From the NCBI GenBank assembly GCA_004524595.1, contig SDOA01000002.1, forward strand, positions 11,535 to 75,534: DNA of 64,000 nucleotides, read 5' to 3'. Below the pieces are notes generated by a model. It was not told the origin of the DNA. It searched no databases and saw only the letters and a program-made list of their open reading frames with translations. Below are positions 10,075 to 18,371 of this stretch, one piece after another. Every line of letters begins with the position of its first letter. Positions within the stretch are counted from its first letter, which is position 1. The position numbers were made by a program, and so were the translations under genes. Source of the DNA: Candidatus Thorarchaeota archaeon (GTDB lineage: Archaea; Asgardarchaeota; Thorarchaeia; Thorarchaeales; Thorarchaeaceae).

Positions 10075-10503
10075 ATGAATTCAGAGAATTGTATATTCTG
10101 TAAGATCACTCGTGGCGAAATTCCATCGTCTGTTGTCTTTGAAGATGATATTTGTATGGCATTTATGGATGTATTTCCGATAACCCCGGGTCATTGTCTA
10201 TTGATTCCCAAGAAACATTTTGTGAATCTACTCGATGTAGACCAAGATGTTGTCGCTCATATGGCAAAACGGCTCACTGAATTAGCAAGAGGTGTCAAGA
10301 CTGCTTCAGGGGCTGAAGGTGTATTGGCCGTAGTGGCAAATGGTGAAGGTGCCGGACAGGAAGTTCCCCATTTACACTTCCATGCAATCCCTCGCAGTAA
10401 GGGATCTGACTTTGGTTTTAGATTTCCCCCGGGTTACCACGAATCAATGGCTGACCGAACAGAACTTGACTCCATGGCTGAATCTATTCGTGAATCAATC
10501 TAG
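10075..10503 (+). CDS. HIT family nucleotide hydrolase
   Basis: Histidine-triad protein that hydrolyses or transfers nucleotidyl groups from dinucleoside polyphosphates or AMP conjugates. The catalytic HLHFH lies at residues 99-103 and is followed by AIPR. The N-terminal CIFC (C6, C9) is the zinc-binding pair typical of the Hint-like branch, and ITPGHCLLIPKKHF is the conserved strand-turn. 142 residues is the usual length. Its stop codon overlaps that of the convergent PPC-domain gene (CTAG at 10500-10503). Confidence 0.93.
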   Translation: MNSENCIFCKITRGEIPSSVVFEDDICMAFMDVFPITPGHCLLIPKKHFVNLLDVDQDVVAHMAKRLTELARGVKTASGAEGVLAVVANGEGAGQEVPHLHFHAIPRSKGSDFGFRFPPGYHESMADRTELDSMAESIRESI

Positions 10504-10931
10504 AGATCCAATAGGTTCAATCCTGTTGCTTCATCAAGACACCTTACCATCAGCGGAATTTCAGTGATTACTATTTCAATTGTCACCGATACTGTACATC
10601 CTTCCATAAGATGACCTCCATAGCATTGGCCTTTTTCGTTTGAAGCAACAACGTGAGCATGAACGACATTATCCCCATTATGCTTAGAGACATTCCCTAC
10701 ACAGGATACTATCTCTAGGTCTTCATGGATGGTGAAATCTCGATAGACATTCGCATCCCTGTCGAAGTATCCCAAATGGACACTTGATACTGCTCCGATC
10801 AAGCTGAGATATCCAGAAGAGATGGAGTGTTCATTGACCGCACGTACTATGGATTTTAGAATGTCCTCTCCAGGTTCAAGTCTAACTACTAACACTCTTC
10901 CTGTTGTCTTTGTGAGAAATATGCGTACCAT
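10500..10931 (-). CDS. PPC/DUF296 domain protein
   Basis: Stand-alone PPC (plant and prokaryote conserved, DUF296) domain of 143 residues. In plants this domain occurs in AT-hook proteins; archaeal and bacterial versions are small trimeric proteins of uncertain function. Visible family features are the N-terminal LVVRLEPGEDILKSI, an internal GAVSSVHLGYFD, and the HAHVVASNEKGQCYGGHLMEG segment, whose histidines form a proposed metal site. Old annotations call it a DNA-binding protein, but the sequence shows no HTH. It converges on the HIT gene. Confidence 0.85.
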   Translation of the reverse strand: MVRIFLTKTTGRVLVVRLEPGEDILKSIVRAVNEHSISSGYLSLIGAVSSVHLGYFDRDANVYRDFTIHEDLEIVSCVGNVSKHNGDNVVHAHVVASNEKGQCYGGHLMEGCTVSVTIEIVITEIPLMVRCLDEATGLNLLDL

Positions 10932-11036
10932 ACTTACACACGTGCAATCTCACATAAGAATAGCTCGCTAGATGACCTTCTTCATAATGGGAAGTGCTTA
11001 TCAGGAGTTGACAATTCATTAATTGTGTGACTGACC

Positions 11037-13862
11037 TTGGGTAAGGATGATAAGAGTAGTGATGAAAATCAAGCATCACTGGAAGACTATTTTAGTTCCA
11101 ATGAAGAACCTGAGAGCATCATAGAGAATAAGTCGTCTATGACTGGAGACCAGAGTAAGAAACCACATCAAAAGTCCACTAATCCTGCACCAAGTTCAGA
11201 CATCACAATTTCTGAATCCGAAGAAGAAAATGAAGGATCATCATTAGACGAAGACGGTCAGGAAGCAATCGAAGACATACGGGTCGGAGAGCAAGAAACT
11301 CCCAAAAATCTTCCCCCCTCATTTCTATTATCTGTGGACTATTCTGGACCTCTAAACAAAGCGGTTGCACGACTCTATGAACCCAAGTCAAAACGGGTCT
11401 ATTTCTGGATAGATAATACCGGACACAAACCGTATCTCTATACAGATTGGCCTGCGCAGATGGTCGAATCAAAAACAAAGAATAATCCTGGATTCATGCG
11501 AACAGAAACCATAGAGCTTCGTGATCTCCTACATGACCAACCTGTTACCATGACTAAATTAGTTGGAGATAATCCTCTGGCAATCGGTGGTGGTGCATCC
11601 TCAATGAGGAATGTCTTGGTTGACAATAACAATGTCAGTCACGCTTGGGAGGCAAATATTCGCTACCATCTCTGCTATACATATGATACTAACCTGGTTC
11701 CAGGACTAATGTACAAGATTGATAATGGGAATCTTGTTCCATGTCCTCCCAATGTAGATAAAAAGGTCCTTCAGGAATTCAAAGATACAATTGCTGAAGA
11801 GGAGGGTCTCGAAGATATCATTGCTACATACTCTCCTATGTTCTTTACAGAGGTCCCAGAAATTAGAAGACTGGCTGTTGACATAGAAGTCTATACTCCT
11901 GTTGTAAACAGAATTCCTGATGCTAGTCTTGCACAGCAACCAGTGACAGCAATAGGTCTCTCAGATAACGAAGGATACAACAAATGTTTCATCTTGAAGC
12001 GTAAAGGCTATACTGAAGGACAGAAAAGTAAGGATTTTCCGAAACAGCTTGAGATTGTTTATTTCGAAGACGAGGTCGAGATGCTTGTAGAAGCCTTTAG
12101 AATAATAGATGCCTACCCTCTTGTGCTGACCTTTGTTGGGGATTCTTTTGACCTTAAGTATCTCTTCAATCGGGCGAAGTATTTACGGATTGAGCTGGAC
12201 AAATACTGTCCCATTACCGTGCGCGGAGATCAAGATCCACGAAGAGAACAAGCCTCTCTGAAAAGAGGAATTCACGTTGATATGTACAAATTCTTTGGTA
12301 ATCCTTCAATCAAGATCTATGCGTTATCTGGTGTCTACCAAAGAGAAAATTTAGACACAATTGCTGCAGGTGTTCTTGGGGCGCAGAAATTAGAGATCAG
12401 CGATGATATCTCTGCGTTATCATATTTTGAGCTTGCTCACTATTGCTGGCAAGACGCAAATCTCGTCTTGCGTTTCACACAATTTGAAAATAACTTGCTT
12501 CTTCGACTGATGATTCTTCTGATGCGTATCTCAAGAATGTCGCTTAGTGAAGTAACACGTTTCTATATCTCATCATGGATTCAATCACTCTTTCGTCAGG
12601 AACACAGAGCTAACAACTACCTGATTCCTAGACGTGTTGATATCGATACAATGAAACAGCCCGACGCCCAGACCGAGGCGATAATTGGAGGCAAAGCATT
12701 CAAAGGTGCAATTGTAATTGAGCCAGTCGCTGGTGTTCATTTCAATGCAACAGTGCTTGATTTTGCGAGTCTATATCCTACAATAATGAAGACTCACAAT
12801 ATAAGCTATGAAACTATTGATTGTCCTCATGATGACTGTAGAACTGCTGTTGATAACAAGGTTCCAGAAACCGACCATTGGATCTGTAAAAAACGACGCG
12901 GAATGATCAGTCAGACAATTGGTTTCTTCCGTGATGCACGGGTCAACTGGTTCAAATCGAAGAGTAAAGACAAGTCTGTAGACGAGCATACACGAAATTG
13001 GTATGCTGTAGTAGAGAAAGCTCTCAAAGTTTTCGTCAATGCATCTTATGGTGTAACTGGGGCTCAGCATTTCGAGTTATTCTGTATGCCTGCAGCTGAG
13101 AGCATTACTGCATTTGGTAGAGATGCCATTATCCGAACCAAGAAGAAATCTGAAGAGATGGGTATTCGAGTTCTCTATGGCGATACTGATTCAGTATTTC
13201 TAGACAACCCCTCAAAAGACCAACAGGCACAGCTAGTACAATGGTCTCGGGATGTTCTTGGAATTGATCTTGAGGTAGAAAAGACATACAAGTATGTAGC
13301 TCTCTCTGATAGGAAGAAGAATTACATTGGTGTATACAAGGATGGAAAGGTCGAGGTCAAAGGACTGAGTGGGAAAAAACGGAACACTCCTGACTTTGCT
13401 CAAGACGCCTTTCGTAAGATGCTTGAAGTTCTCAGTCGCGTAGATGATGCACAAGGCTTTGAAACTGCGAAAGAAGACATCCGTGAAATTGTCAATTGTG
13501 TAATTGACCGGCTCGAAGGAAAAACAGATGAATATCCCCCTGAATCACTAGCCTTCAGGATTCAATTGACAAAGCGACTTTCTGATTATCCCACCGATAC
13601 TCCCCATGTTCGTGCTGCAAAGCTAATGGTTGAGAAGACTGGCGATTCATCTAAAGTTCAACCAGGGACCATAATTGAGTTCATTCGTGTAAAAGGTCCT
13701 GGTGGTGTACTACCCGTTGAACTAGCAAAACAGACCTCCTATTTTATTGATAAAGATGTGTATATTGATATTCTGAAGAGTGTTTTTGACCAAGTTCTTG
13801 ATTCTGTCGGACTCGATTTTGATGAATTTCTTGGTTTTACTACACTAGACAAGTTTTTCTAG
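11037..13862 (+). CDS. polB: Family B DNA polymerase with 3'-5' exonuclease
   Basis: Replicative-type family B polymerase, 941 residues. Exonuclease motifs: Exo I D282-I-E284, Exo II VGDSFDLKYLFNRA, Exo III YCWQDANLVL. Polymerase motif A DFASLYPT (D575), motif B KVFVNASYG, motif C YGDTDS (D716, D718). A Cys-rich insert (CPHDDC...C) sits in the palm-fingers region. The first ~85 residues are acidic and probably disordered. A PIP-box QASLEDYF is near residues 12-19, and the protein ends in a second PIP-like TTLDKFF. The TTG start at 11037 keeps the PIP box at the extreme N-terminus. Catalytic residues look intact. Confidence 0.96.
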   Translation: MGKDDKSSDENQASLEDYFSSNEEPESIIENKSSMTGDQSKKPHQKSTNPAPSSDITISESEEENEGSSLDEDGQEAIEDIRVGEQETPKNLPPSFLLSVDYSGPLNKAVARLYEPKSKRVYFWIDNTGHKPYLYTDWPAQMVESKTKNNPGFMRTETIELRDLLHDQPVTMTKLVGDNPLAIGGGASSMRNVLVDNNNVSHAWEANIRYHLCYTYDTNLVPGLMYKIDNGNLVPCPPNVDKKVLQEFKDTIAEEEGLEDIIATYSPMFFTEVPEIRRLAVDIEVYTPVVNRIPDASLAQQPVTAIGLSDNEGYNKCFILKRKGYTEGQKSKDFPKQLEIVYFEDEVEMLVEAFRIIDAYPLVLTFVGDSFDLKYLFNRAKYLRIELDKYCPITVRGDQDPRREQASLKRGIHVDMYKFFGNPSIKIYALSGVYQRENLDTIAAGVLGAQKLEISDDISALSYFELAHYCWQDANLVLRFTQFENNLLLRLMILLMRISRMSLSEVTRFYISSWIQSLFRQEHRANNYLIPRRVDIDTMKQPDAQTEAIIGGKAFKGAIVIEPVAGVHFNATVLDFASLYPTIMKTHNISYETIDCPHDDCRTAVDNKVPETDHWICKKRRGMISQTIGFFRDARVNWFKSKSKDKSVDEHTRNWYAVVEKALKVFVNASYGVTGAQHFELFCMPAAESITAFGRDAIIRTKKKSEEMGIRVLYGDTDSVFLDNPSKDQQAQLVQWSRDVLGIDLEVEKTYKYVALSDRKKNYIGVYKDGKVEVKGLSGKKRNTPDFAQDAFRKMLEVLSRVDDAQGFETAKEDIREIVNCVIDRLEGKTDEYPPESLAFRIQLTKRLSDYPTDTPHVRAAKLMVEKTGDSSKVQPGTIIEFIRVKGPGGVLPVELAKQTSYFIDKDVYIDILKSVFDQVLDSVGLDFDEFLGFTTLDKFF

Positions 13863-13970
13863 AGGGTTAATCAGAAGAGGATTCAAATAAGAAATTCTTA
13901 TAGCCGAGACGTACTAAACGGTACTGGACCCAGAGCTTGACTCTTTGCAAATCCGACGGGGTACTCTATA

Positions 13971-15005
13971 ATGAAATTGAACTTCCGTGAGTTCTTCATG
14001 CAAAAGATGCTGATAATGTTCAAACCTGAAGACGTTGAACAGTCCGCTAAAGACTTCATCTCCACGTATGCATCCTATATGGAAGATGTTGGCATAGTTG
14101 GAAAAGGACCTGATGGCTATGCGATTTATCCTAGTCGAACTGCCCCTGTTAGAGAGAATCATGTCGCATTCTTTGAGGAGTGGGTGAAGCTCACTGATGC
14201 CCTGAGTATTCATGGTGTTGTCGGTGTAGATTTCTATACTGATGGATGGTTTGCCCGTGATCCAAAATATCAGACCATGAATGACAAGGGCACTAAGATG
14301 GAACACCAGATCTGCCCGAATCGTGAAGAGTTCTGGCAGTATGGTGCTGAGATTGTGAAAGAGATTGGATCATATCCTATTGATGAAATCCTCCTCTTTG
14401 GTGCTGGATTCATCCGTGACCAGTTCTGTTTCTGTGAACGTTGTCGGAACGAGTTTGCCCCTCTTGTGGATCAAGAGCCTAATCGACTTACTTACCAATA
14501 TATTACTGAAACTCCTGAGCACCATGATAAATGGCATCAATGGCGTAGTGAAAAGATCCATCAAGGACTCTCATACCTTCAAGAGGCTGCTACAGAGTCT
14601 GATGATGCCACTGGACGAGAACAGCCATTGAAGTTATCAGTTGAAGTCTTGTTAGATCCCGAAACTGGCCTCTCCGAGGGTGCAAAGGATGAATATGGTT
14701 ATGACTATACACGTATCGGAACAATTACAAAGAATGTCTTAATCAATCTTTATCCATGGTCTCCTATACTTCCAACAAAAGGAAGTGCCGAATACAACAA
14801 TTTAGTGGAGTCTCTCTACTTTATTAACGAGTTCACTAGAAAGGGTGGTCACGCATCATTATTCCGTTGGGGCATTACCACCGTAGAACAACTGCAGGAA
14901 TTGAAGGCCCTAGGTAAAGATGTTGGGACTAGCAGAATTGTTTCTACTTTTCATTACCCCTCTGATTATTCTCGACGGCGTGAAAGTGCAATCGGTAATT
15001 TCTAG
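13971..15005 (+). CDS. TIM-barrel glycosidase-like protein of unknown function
   Basis: 344-residue protein whose pattern resembles the catalytic barrels of poorly characterised glycoside hydrolases. Segments such as IHGVVGVDFYTDGWF and IDEILLFGAGFIRDQ look like barrel strands ending in acidic or aromatic residues. FCFCERCRNEF carries a CxCxxC that in related bacterial families marks a CFC..C loop next to the barrel. No signal peptide, so it is probably cytoplasmic. An alternative start is the internal ATG at 13998. I cannot name a substrate; a sugar-active role is an inference from the pattern only. Confidence 0.45.
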   Translation: MKLNFREFFMQKMLIMFKPEDVEQSAKDFISTYASYMEDVGIVGKGPDGYAIYPSRTAPVRENHVAFFEEWVKLTDALSIHGVVGVDFYTDGWFARDPKYQTMNDKGTKMEHQICPNREEFWQYGAEIVKEIGSYPIDEILLFGAGFIRDQFCFCERCRNEFAPLVDQEPNRLTYQYITETPEHHDKWHQWRSEKIHQGLSYLQEAATESDDATGREQPLKLSVEVLLDPETGLSEGAKDEYGYDYTRIGTITKNVLINLYPWSPILPTKGSAEYNNLVESLYFINEFTRKGGHASLFRWGITTVEQLQELKALGKDVGTSRIVSTFHYPSDYSRRRESAIGNF

Positions 15006-15018
15006 ACGATTCAATGAT

Positions 15019-15909
15019 TCATTGACGTGCGCCGCAGTAAGGACACACTCTATTACCGGGTCTTATGTTTCTTCCACATGAAAAACAAAATAGATGTTCC
15101 CGATTCTCTTCACGTTTATCATCAAGGAATGGACTTAGTTCACCCTGAGTAAATAATGCACCAATTCCTTCAACAGAATCATCCCTCTGAATATTGCAGA
15201 CACTACAACTCAAGTCATCGTCACTAGGAACAGCACCTTCAAGATCAGAATAGATATCCCGTTTTTCGCTTTCACTTTCTTTCTCACGATAATGATAGCT
15301 GTATCTATCCTCTTTCTGTTCTTGCAATGAATCTGGTCTTCGATCATAATGTTCGCTCAATGATTGCATAGTTCTATCTAAGGACTCAAAGTCACGTCTA
15401 TAGTCCTCCGATCCATACCCTGGATCAACCGCTGGCCTATTTGCGACTCTCTCTGTCGTTGATTGTTTTGACCATTGTGGGTCTACGGTGCCCATTCCTC
15501 TTGCAGTTTCAACAAAACGAACATGAGCATCCTTTTTCATATTTTCATATTCATCTGGAGTAAGTCCCATTATCTCTAAAGCCCTATCCCGTTCTGCACA
15601 CCTCTTTGAGAGAGGACAACAATATGAGAGACTGCCATGACACAGGGATGCCATCGCTCTCTCTTGCCTTGATTTAAAAATCGGAGTAATCCTTCTTGTT
15701 CCTAGGATAAGCGAGTCGCCAACTGACCTTATCTCTGCATAACCACTCTGCGCAAGGGCCTCCACAATCTCTCTGGCTGGATATGCCCTTCCTTCGATGA
15801 TCACATGTCCCTCAGTCTTATCAAGTCTTACTGGTCGTTCTGTGACTTTGTTCCCATCATATGTAGAGTACCTCGTCATTGTCACCCCATAATTATCACT
15901 TGACGTCAT
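15019..15909 (-). CDS. Zinc-ribbon protein of unknown function
   Basis: Unrecognised protein of 296 residues from the ATG at 15909; the frame stays open to an upstream ATG at 16008, but those extra residues are not protein-like. The N-terminal third looks folded (VIIEGRAYPAREIVEALAQS and a Cys-rich CHGSLSYCCPLSKRCAER). The centre is polar, rich in Arg, Asp, Glu and Tyr, and probably disordered. The C-terminus carries a CxxC at CSVCNIQ and a final zinc ribbon CFSCGRNI...CPYCGARQ. Two metal sites joined by a flexible linker suggest an adaptor or nucleic-acid-associated role, which is inference. Confidence 0.5.
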   Translation of the reverse strand: MTSSDNYGVTMTRYSTYDGNKVTERPVRLDKTEGHVIIEGRAYPAREIVEALAQSGYAEIRSVGDSLILGTRRITPIFKSRQERAMASLCHGSLSYCCPLSKRCAERDRALEIMGLTPDEYENMKKDAHVRFVETARGMGTVDPQWSKQSTTERVANRPAVDPGYGSEDYRRDFESLDRTMQSLSEHYDRRPDSLQEQKEDRYSYHYREKESESEKRDIYSDLEGAVPSDDDLSCSVCNIQRDDSVEGIGALFTQGELSPFLDDKREENREHLFCFSCGRNIRPGNRVCPYCGARQ

Positions 15910-16051
15910 TTGATATTGACCATTGAACAATAGAATGGTATGTATTACGTCGAATGATACATATTCAGGCAGGATACTTAATACAGACGATGCTTTGTAA
16001 TGCAACATACTTTGGACATTATTAAGATGTCAACATGGAGGTCTAAATACA

Positions 16052-16423
16052 ATGGGTTGTAAAGCTGAAGGTGCCGCACAAGGGTATACAGTTCTTGGTG
16101 GCATTGTACTCTTAATCTATGCAATACAGCGAATAATCAATGGTATCAATTCTCCTGGCCCTGGCGATTTTGAGGGTCTCATAGAGATTCTATTGGCAAT
16201 TGTCCTGATTGTTATTGTAGCATTGGCATTTGATGCCTGTGGTTTTATCAGTTGGAAGGTTGCTAAGTCCGGCTTACTGTTAGCATTATTTGGTCTGATT
16301 GCGATTGTAATCGTATCATATCCGTTCACATCCTTTAATCCTATCGACTGGCTTCAAAGTCTTCCAACTCTTGCCGGATTTATGATTCTTTTAGCTGGTA
16401 TTCTCCTCTTATTGAGAAAATAG
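16052..16423 (+). CDS. Small integral membrane protein
   Basis: 123-residue protein of about four hydrophobic helices separated by short polar turns (around VLGGIVLLIYAI, LLAIVLIVIVALAF, LLLALFGLIAIVIV and GFMILLAGILLLL). A GGAGGT at 16036-16041, well spaced from ATG 16052, supports the start. No family recognised. Its size and topology resemble the small membrane protein encoded at 17923-18246. It may be co-transcribed with the aminotransferase that follows. Confidence 0.6.
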   Translation: MGCKAEGAAQGYTVLGGIVLLIYAIQRIINGINSPGPGDFEGLIEILLAIVLIVIVALAFDACGFISWKVAKSGLLLALFGLIAIVIVSYPFTSFNPIDWLQSLPTLAGFMILLAGILLLLRK

Positions 16424-16457
16424 TTCTGCAAAAAAAGCTCAAATCGATAATTAGATA

Positions 16458-17852
16458 ATGGGGCGGTCACTTTCCCCAGCTCGTCAATCACTGGACAGTA
16501 TCAATATGGACGAGAAACACTTCAAGATTCTAAAAGATCTTGGCTTTGATATCAGTCAAAAAGATCTGACGAATGATTATTGGAAGAAACGTGGAGCAGA
16601 TGCCTTGGCATTAACAACTCAAGACAGAGATGTATATGGTTGTCTTGATCATACTCTCGGTGAAGGTGTTCGAATCTTCGATATAGAAGGGACTGAATAT
16701 CTCGATGTGACTGGTGGTGTAGCTGTACGTGCATTTGGCTTGAGATATAAACCATTTCGCGACTTTGAGGAGAGTATTCTCGATGTAATTCACGAGTTTC
16801 CGGGAATGGATTTTGACGCAATTCCCCAGACACTTCTTGCTGAACGTGTAGCAAGTATTACTCCTGGAAATCACAAGAAACGAGTCGTCTTCACGACCTC
16901 TGGTGGCAGGGCTGTTGAAGGTTGCATGAAATCTGCAATGGACCTCTCTGGAAGAAGAAGGTTTGTTGGATTTCGTCCTGCATTCCATGGAAGAACCGGG
17001 TATGCCCTGGCGTTGACTTCATCAAATTCAAAACACAAGTCTGGTTTTCCACAAGGTGTGGATGTCATCCGTGTCTTCTATCCTTATTGCTATCGATGCC
17101 CATATGGTGCAGAAGAAGAAGACTGCAGTTTAGAGTGTGTTGAGGCTCTCAGATATGCTCTCGAAGTTGAAGGCAATGATATAGCCGCAACTGTGATGGA
17201 ACCACTCTCAGGTGAAGGCGGACTCATAGTCCCCCCTGCAAAGGCTGTCAAAGGCATATATGACCTGACTAAGGAGATTGGTGCTTATTTCATGTCTGAT
17301 GAGGTACAGGCTGGAATGGGGAGAACTGGAAAATGGTGCGCTATTGAAAACCACGGTGTCGTTCCAGATTACATCTCAATGGGCAAGGCGATTGGAGGTG
17401 GTTATCCAATGGGTGCATCAATTGGTCCAGCTCCTATGTTCACAGGTGGTTCACGGCATTCAGAAACCTTCTCAGCTGAGCCCAAGATGGCTCTCCTATC
17501 TCTCTGGATCTTCAAGCATATAGATGATGGTAATTTCCTGAAGAAGAATATTGAGAATGGCACATATCTTAAGAAGCGGCTTACTGAGCTCATGGACAAG
17601 TATGATGTCATCGGCGATGTTCGTGGCCTCGGTCTCATGGTCGGTCTTGAACTTGTTAAGGATAGAAAAACCAAAGAAAAGGCGAGAAAACTTCGGGATA
17701 ATATTGTCAAGAACGCAGTTCAAAAACAGAAGCTCTGGGTTCTTGGAGCAGGTCAAAATGTCATTCGGATGACGCCAAGTTATGTCATAACAAAGGAAAA
17801 TATCGATGATGTTGTTAGTCGTCTGGATAATGCAATTGCCGAAGAAAAATAG
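16458..17852 (+). CDS. Class III PLP-dependent aminotransferase, possible amino acid racemase
   Basis: Fold-type I PLP enzyme of the ornithine/GABA aminotransferase family. Features: FTTSGGRAVEGCMKSA (cofactor phosphate), HGRTGYALALT, DEVQAGMGRTGKW with the PLP-pyridine Asp, and the Schiff-base Lys near residue 309 in SMGKAIGGGYP. The loop YPYCYRCPYG followed by further cysteines is characteristic of archaeal members, including Thermococcales enzymes shown to be broad-specificity amino acid racemases or ornithine aminotransferases. Donor specificity is therefore open. ATG 16458 fits a leaderless start about 25 bases after an A-rich promoter element; ATG 16506 is an alternative. Confidence 0.88.
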   Translation: MGRSLSPARQSLDSINMDEKHFKILKDLGFDISQKDLTNDYWKKRGADALALTTQDRDVYGCLDHTLGEGVRIFDIEGTEYLDVTGGVAVRAFGLRYKPFRDFEESILDVIHEFPGMDFDAIPQTLLAERVASITPGNHKKRVVFTTSGGRAVEGCMKSAMDLSGRRRFVGFRPAFHGRTGYALALTSSNSKHKSGFPQGVDVIRVFYPYCYRCPYGAEEEDCSLECVEALRYALEVEGNDIAATVMEPLSGEGGLIVPPAKAVKGIYDLTKEIGAYFMSDEVQAGMGRTGKWCAIENHGVVPDYISMGKAIGGGYPMGASIGPAPMFTGGSRHSETFSAEPKMALLSLWIFKHIDDGNFLKKNIENGTYLKKRLTELMDKYDVIGDVRGLGLMVGLELVKDRKTKEKARKLRDNIVKNAVQKQKLWVLGAGQNVIRMTPSYVITKENIDDVVSRLDNAIAEEK

Positions 17853-17922
17853 CTCTTAAAAAATAAAGAGTAATGATTGCTCTAACAAGCTCGATTAGAA
17901 CTTGATGAGCAATCATCTCTAA

Positions 17923-18246
17923 TTACAGTAAGAATAATAACGCACCAATAAAGACTAAGATTCCACCAAAGTGACTTGCGAACAAGTACATGAGAATACC
18001 CATGATCAGAATGACTAACCACTTATTCTTGAACTCTAGTGCACTTATCTTGATGAAACCACTATTGACCAGTGCAATTAGTGAGAATAAAATTCCCAAA
18101 ATTCCTGTAATTAGACCACCAAAGCCGAAGTCCAATCCTGGTAATATTCCGATTGGCATGTCTAAGATAAGCAATATACCTTCGATGAGACCAATGATAC
18201 CACCAATAAGGATTAAGAGACCTCCAATTTTCTTTAGATCAGCCAT
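17923..18246 (-). CDS. Small integral membrane protein
   Basis: 107-residue hydrophobic protein with about four membrane segments and Gly-rich turns (GGLLILIGGIIGLIEG, GLDFGFGGLITGILGILF). ATG 18246 is chosen because AAGGAGAG ends about 9 bases upstream; a frame extension to 18291 would cover the palindrome CCCACAAGTGGG and is rejected. No function recognised. It shares a TATA-like element (18312-18320) with the divergent methyltransferase. Confidence 0.62.
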   Translation of the reverse strand: MADLKKIGGLLILIGGIIGLIEGILLILDMPIGILPGLDFGFGGLITGILGILFSLIALVNSGFIKISALEFKNKWLVILIMGILMYLFASHFGGILVFIGALLFLL

Positions 18247-18275
18247 ATCTTCAATCTCTCCTTGTGTGAGCGTGC

Positions 18276-18320
18276 CCCACAAGTGGGACATCTAATCAGA
18301 GGAGCAACGACTATATATAA
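18276..18320. promoter_or_regulatory. Bidirectional TATA element with adjacent palindrome
   Basis: TATATATAA at 18312-18320 lies between two divergent genes. For the minus gene its spacing predicts transcription start near 18285, which coincides with the perfect inverted repeat CCCAC-AA-GTGGG (18276-18287). A palindrome on the start site is a typical repressor position. The symmetric TATA could also serve the plus-strand methyltransferase about 50 bases away. Inference from spacing only. Confidence 0.45.
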
Positions 18321-18371
18321 CCTCGGGATAATTGGTCATCATCATCGACAAAACACGAATATTATCGAGAT

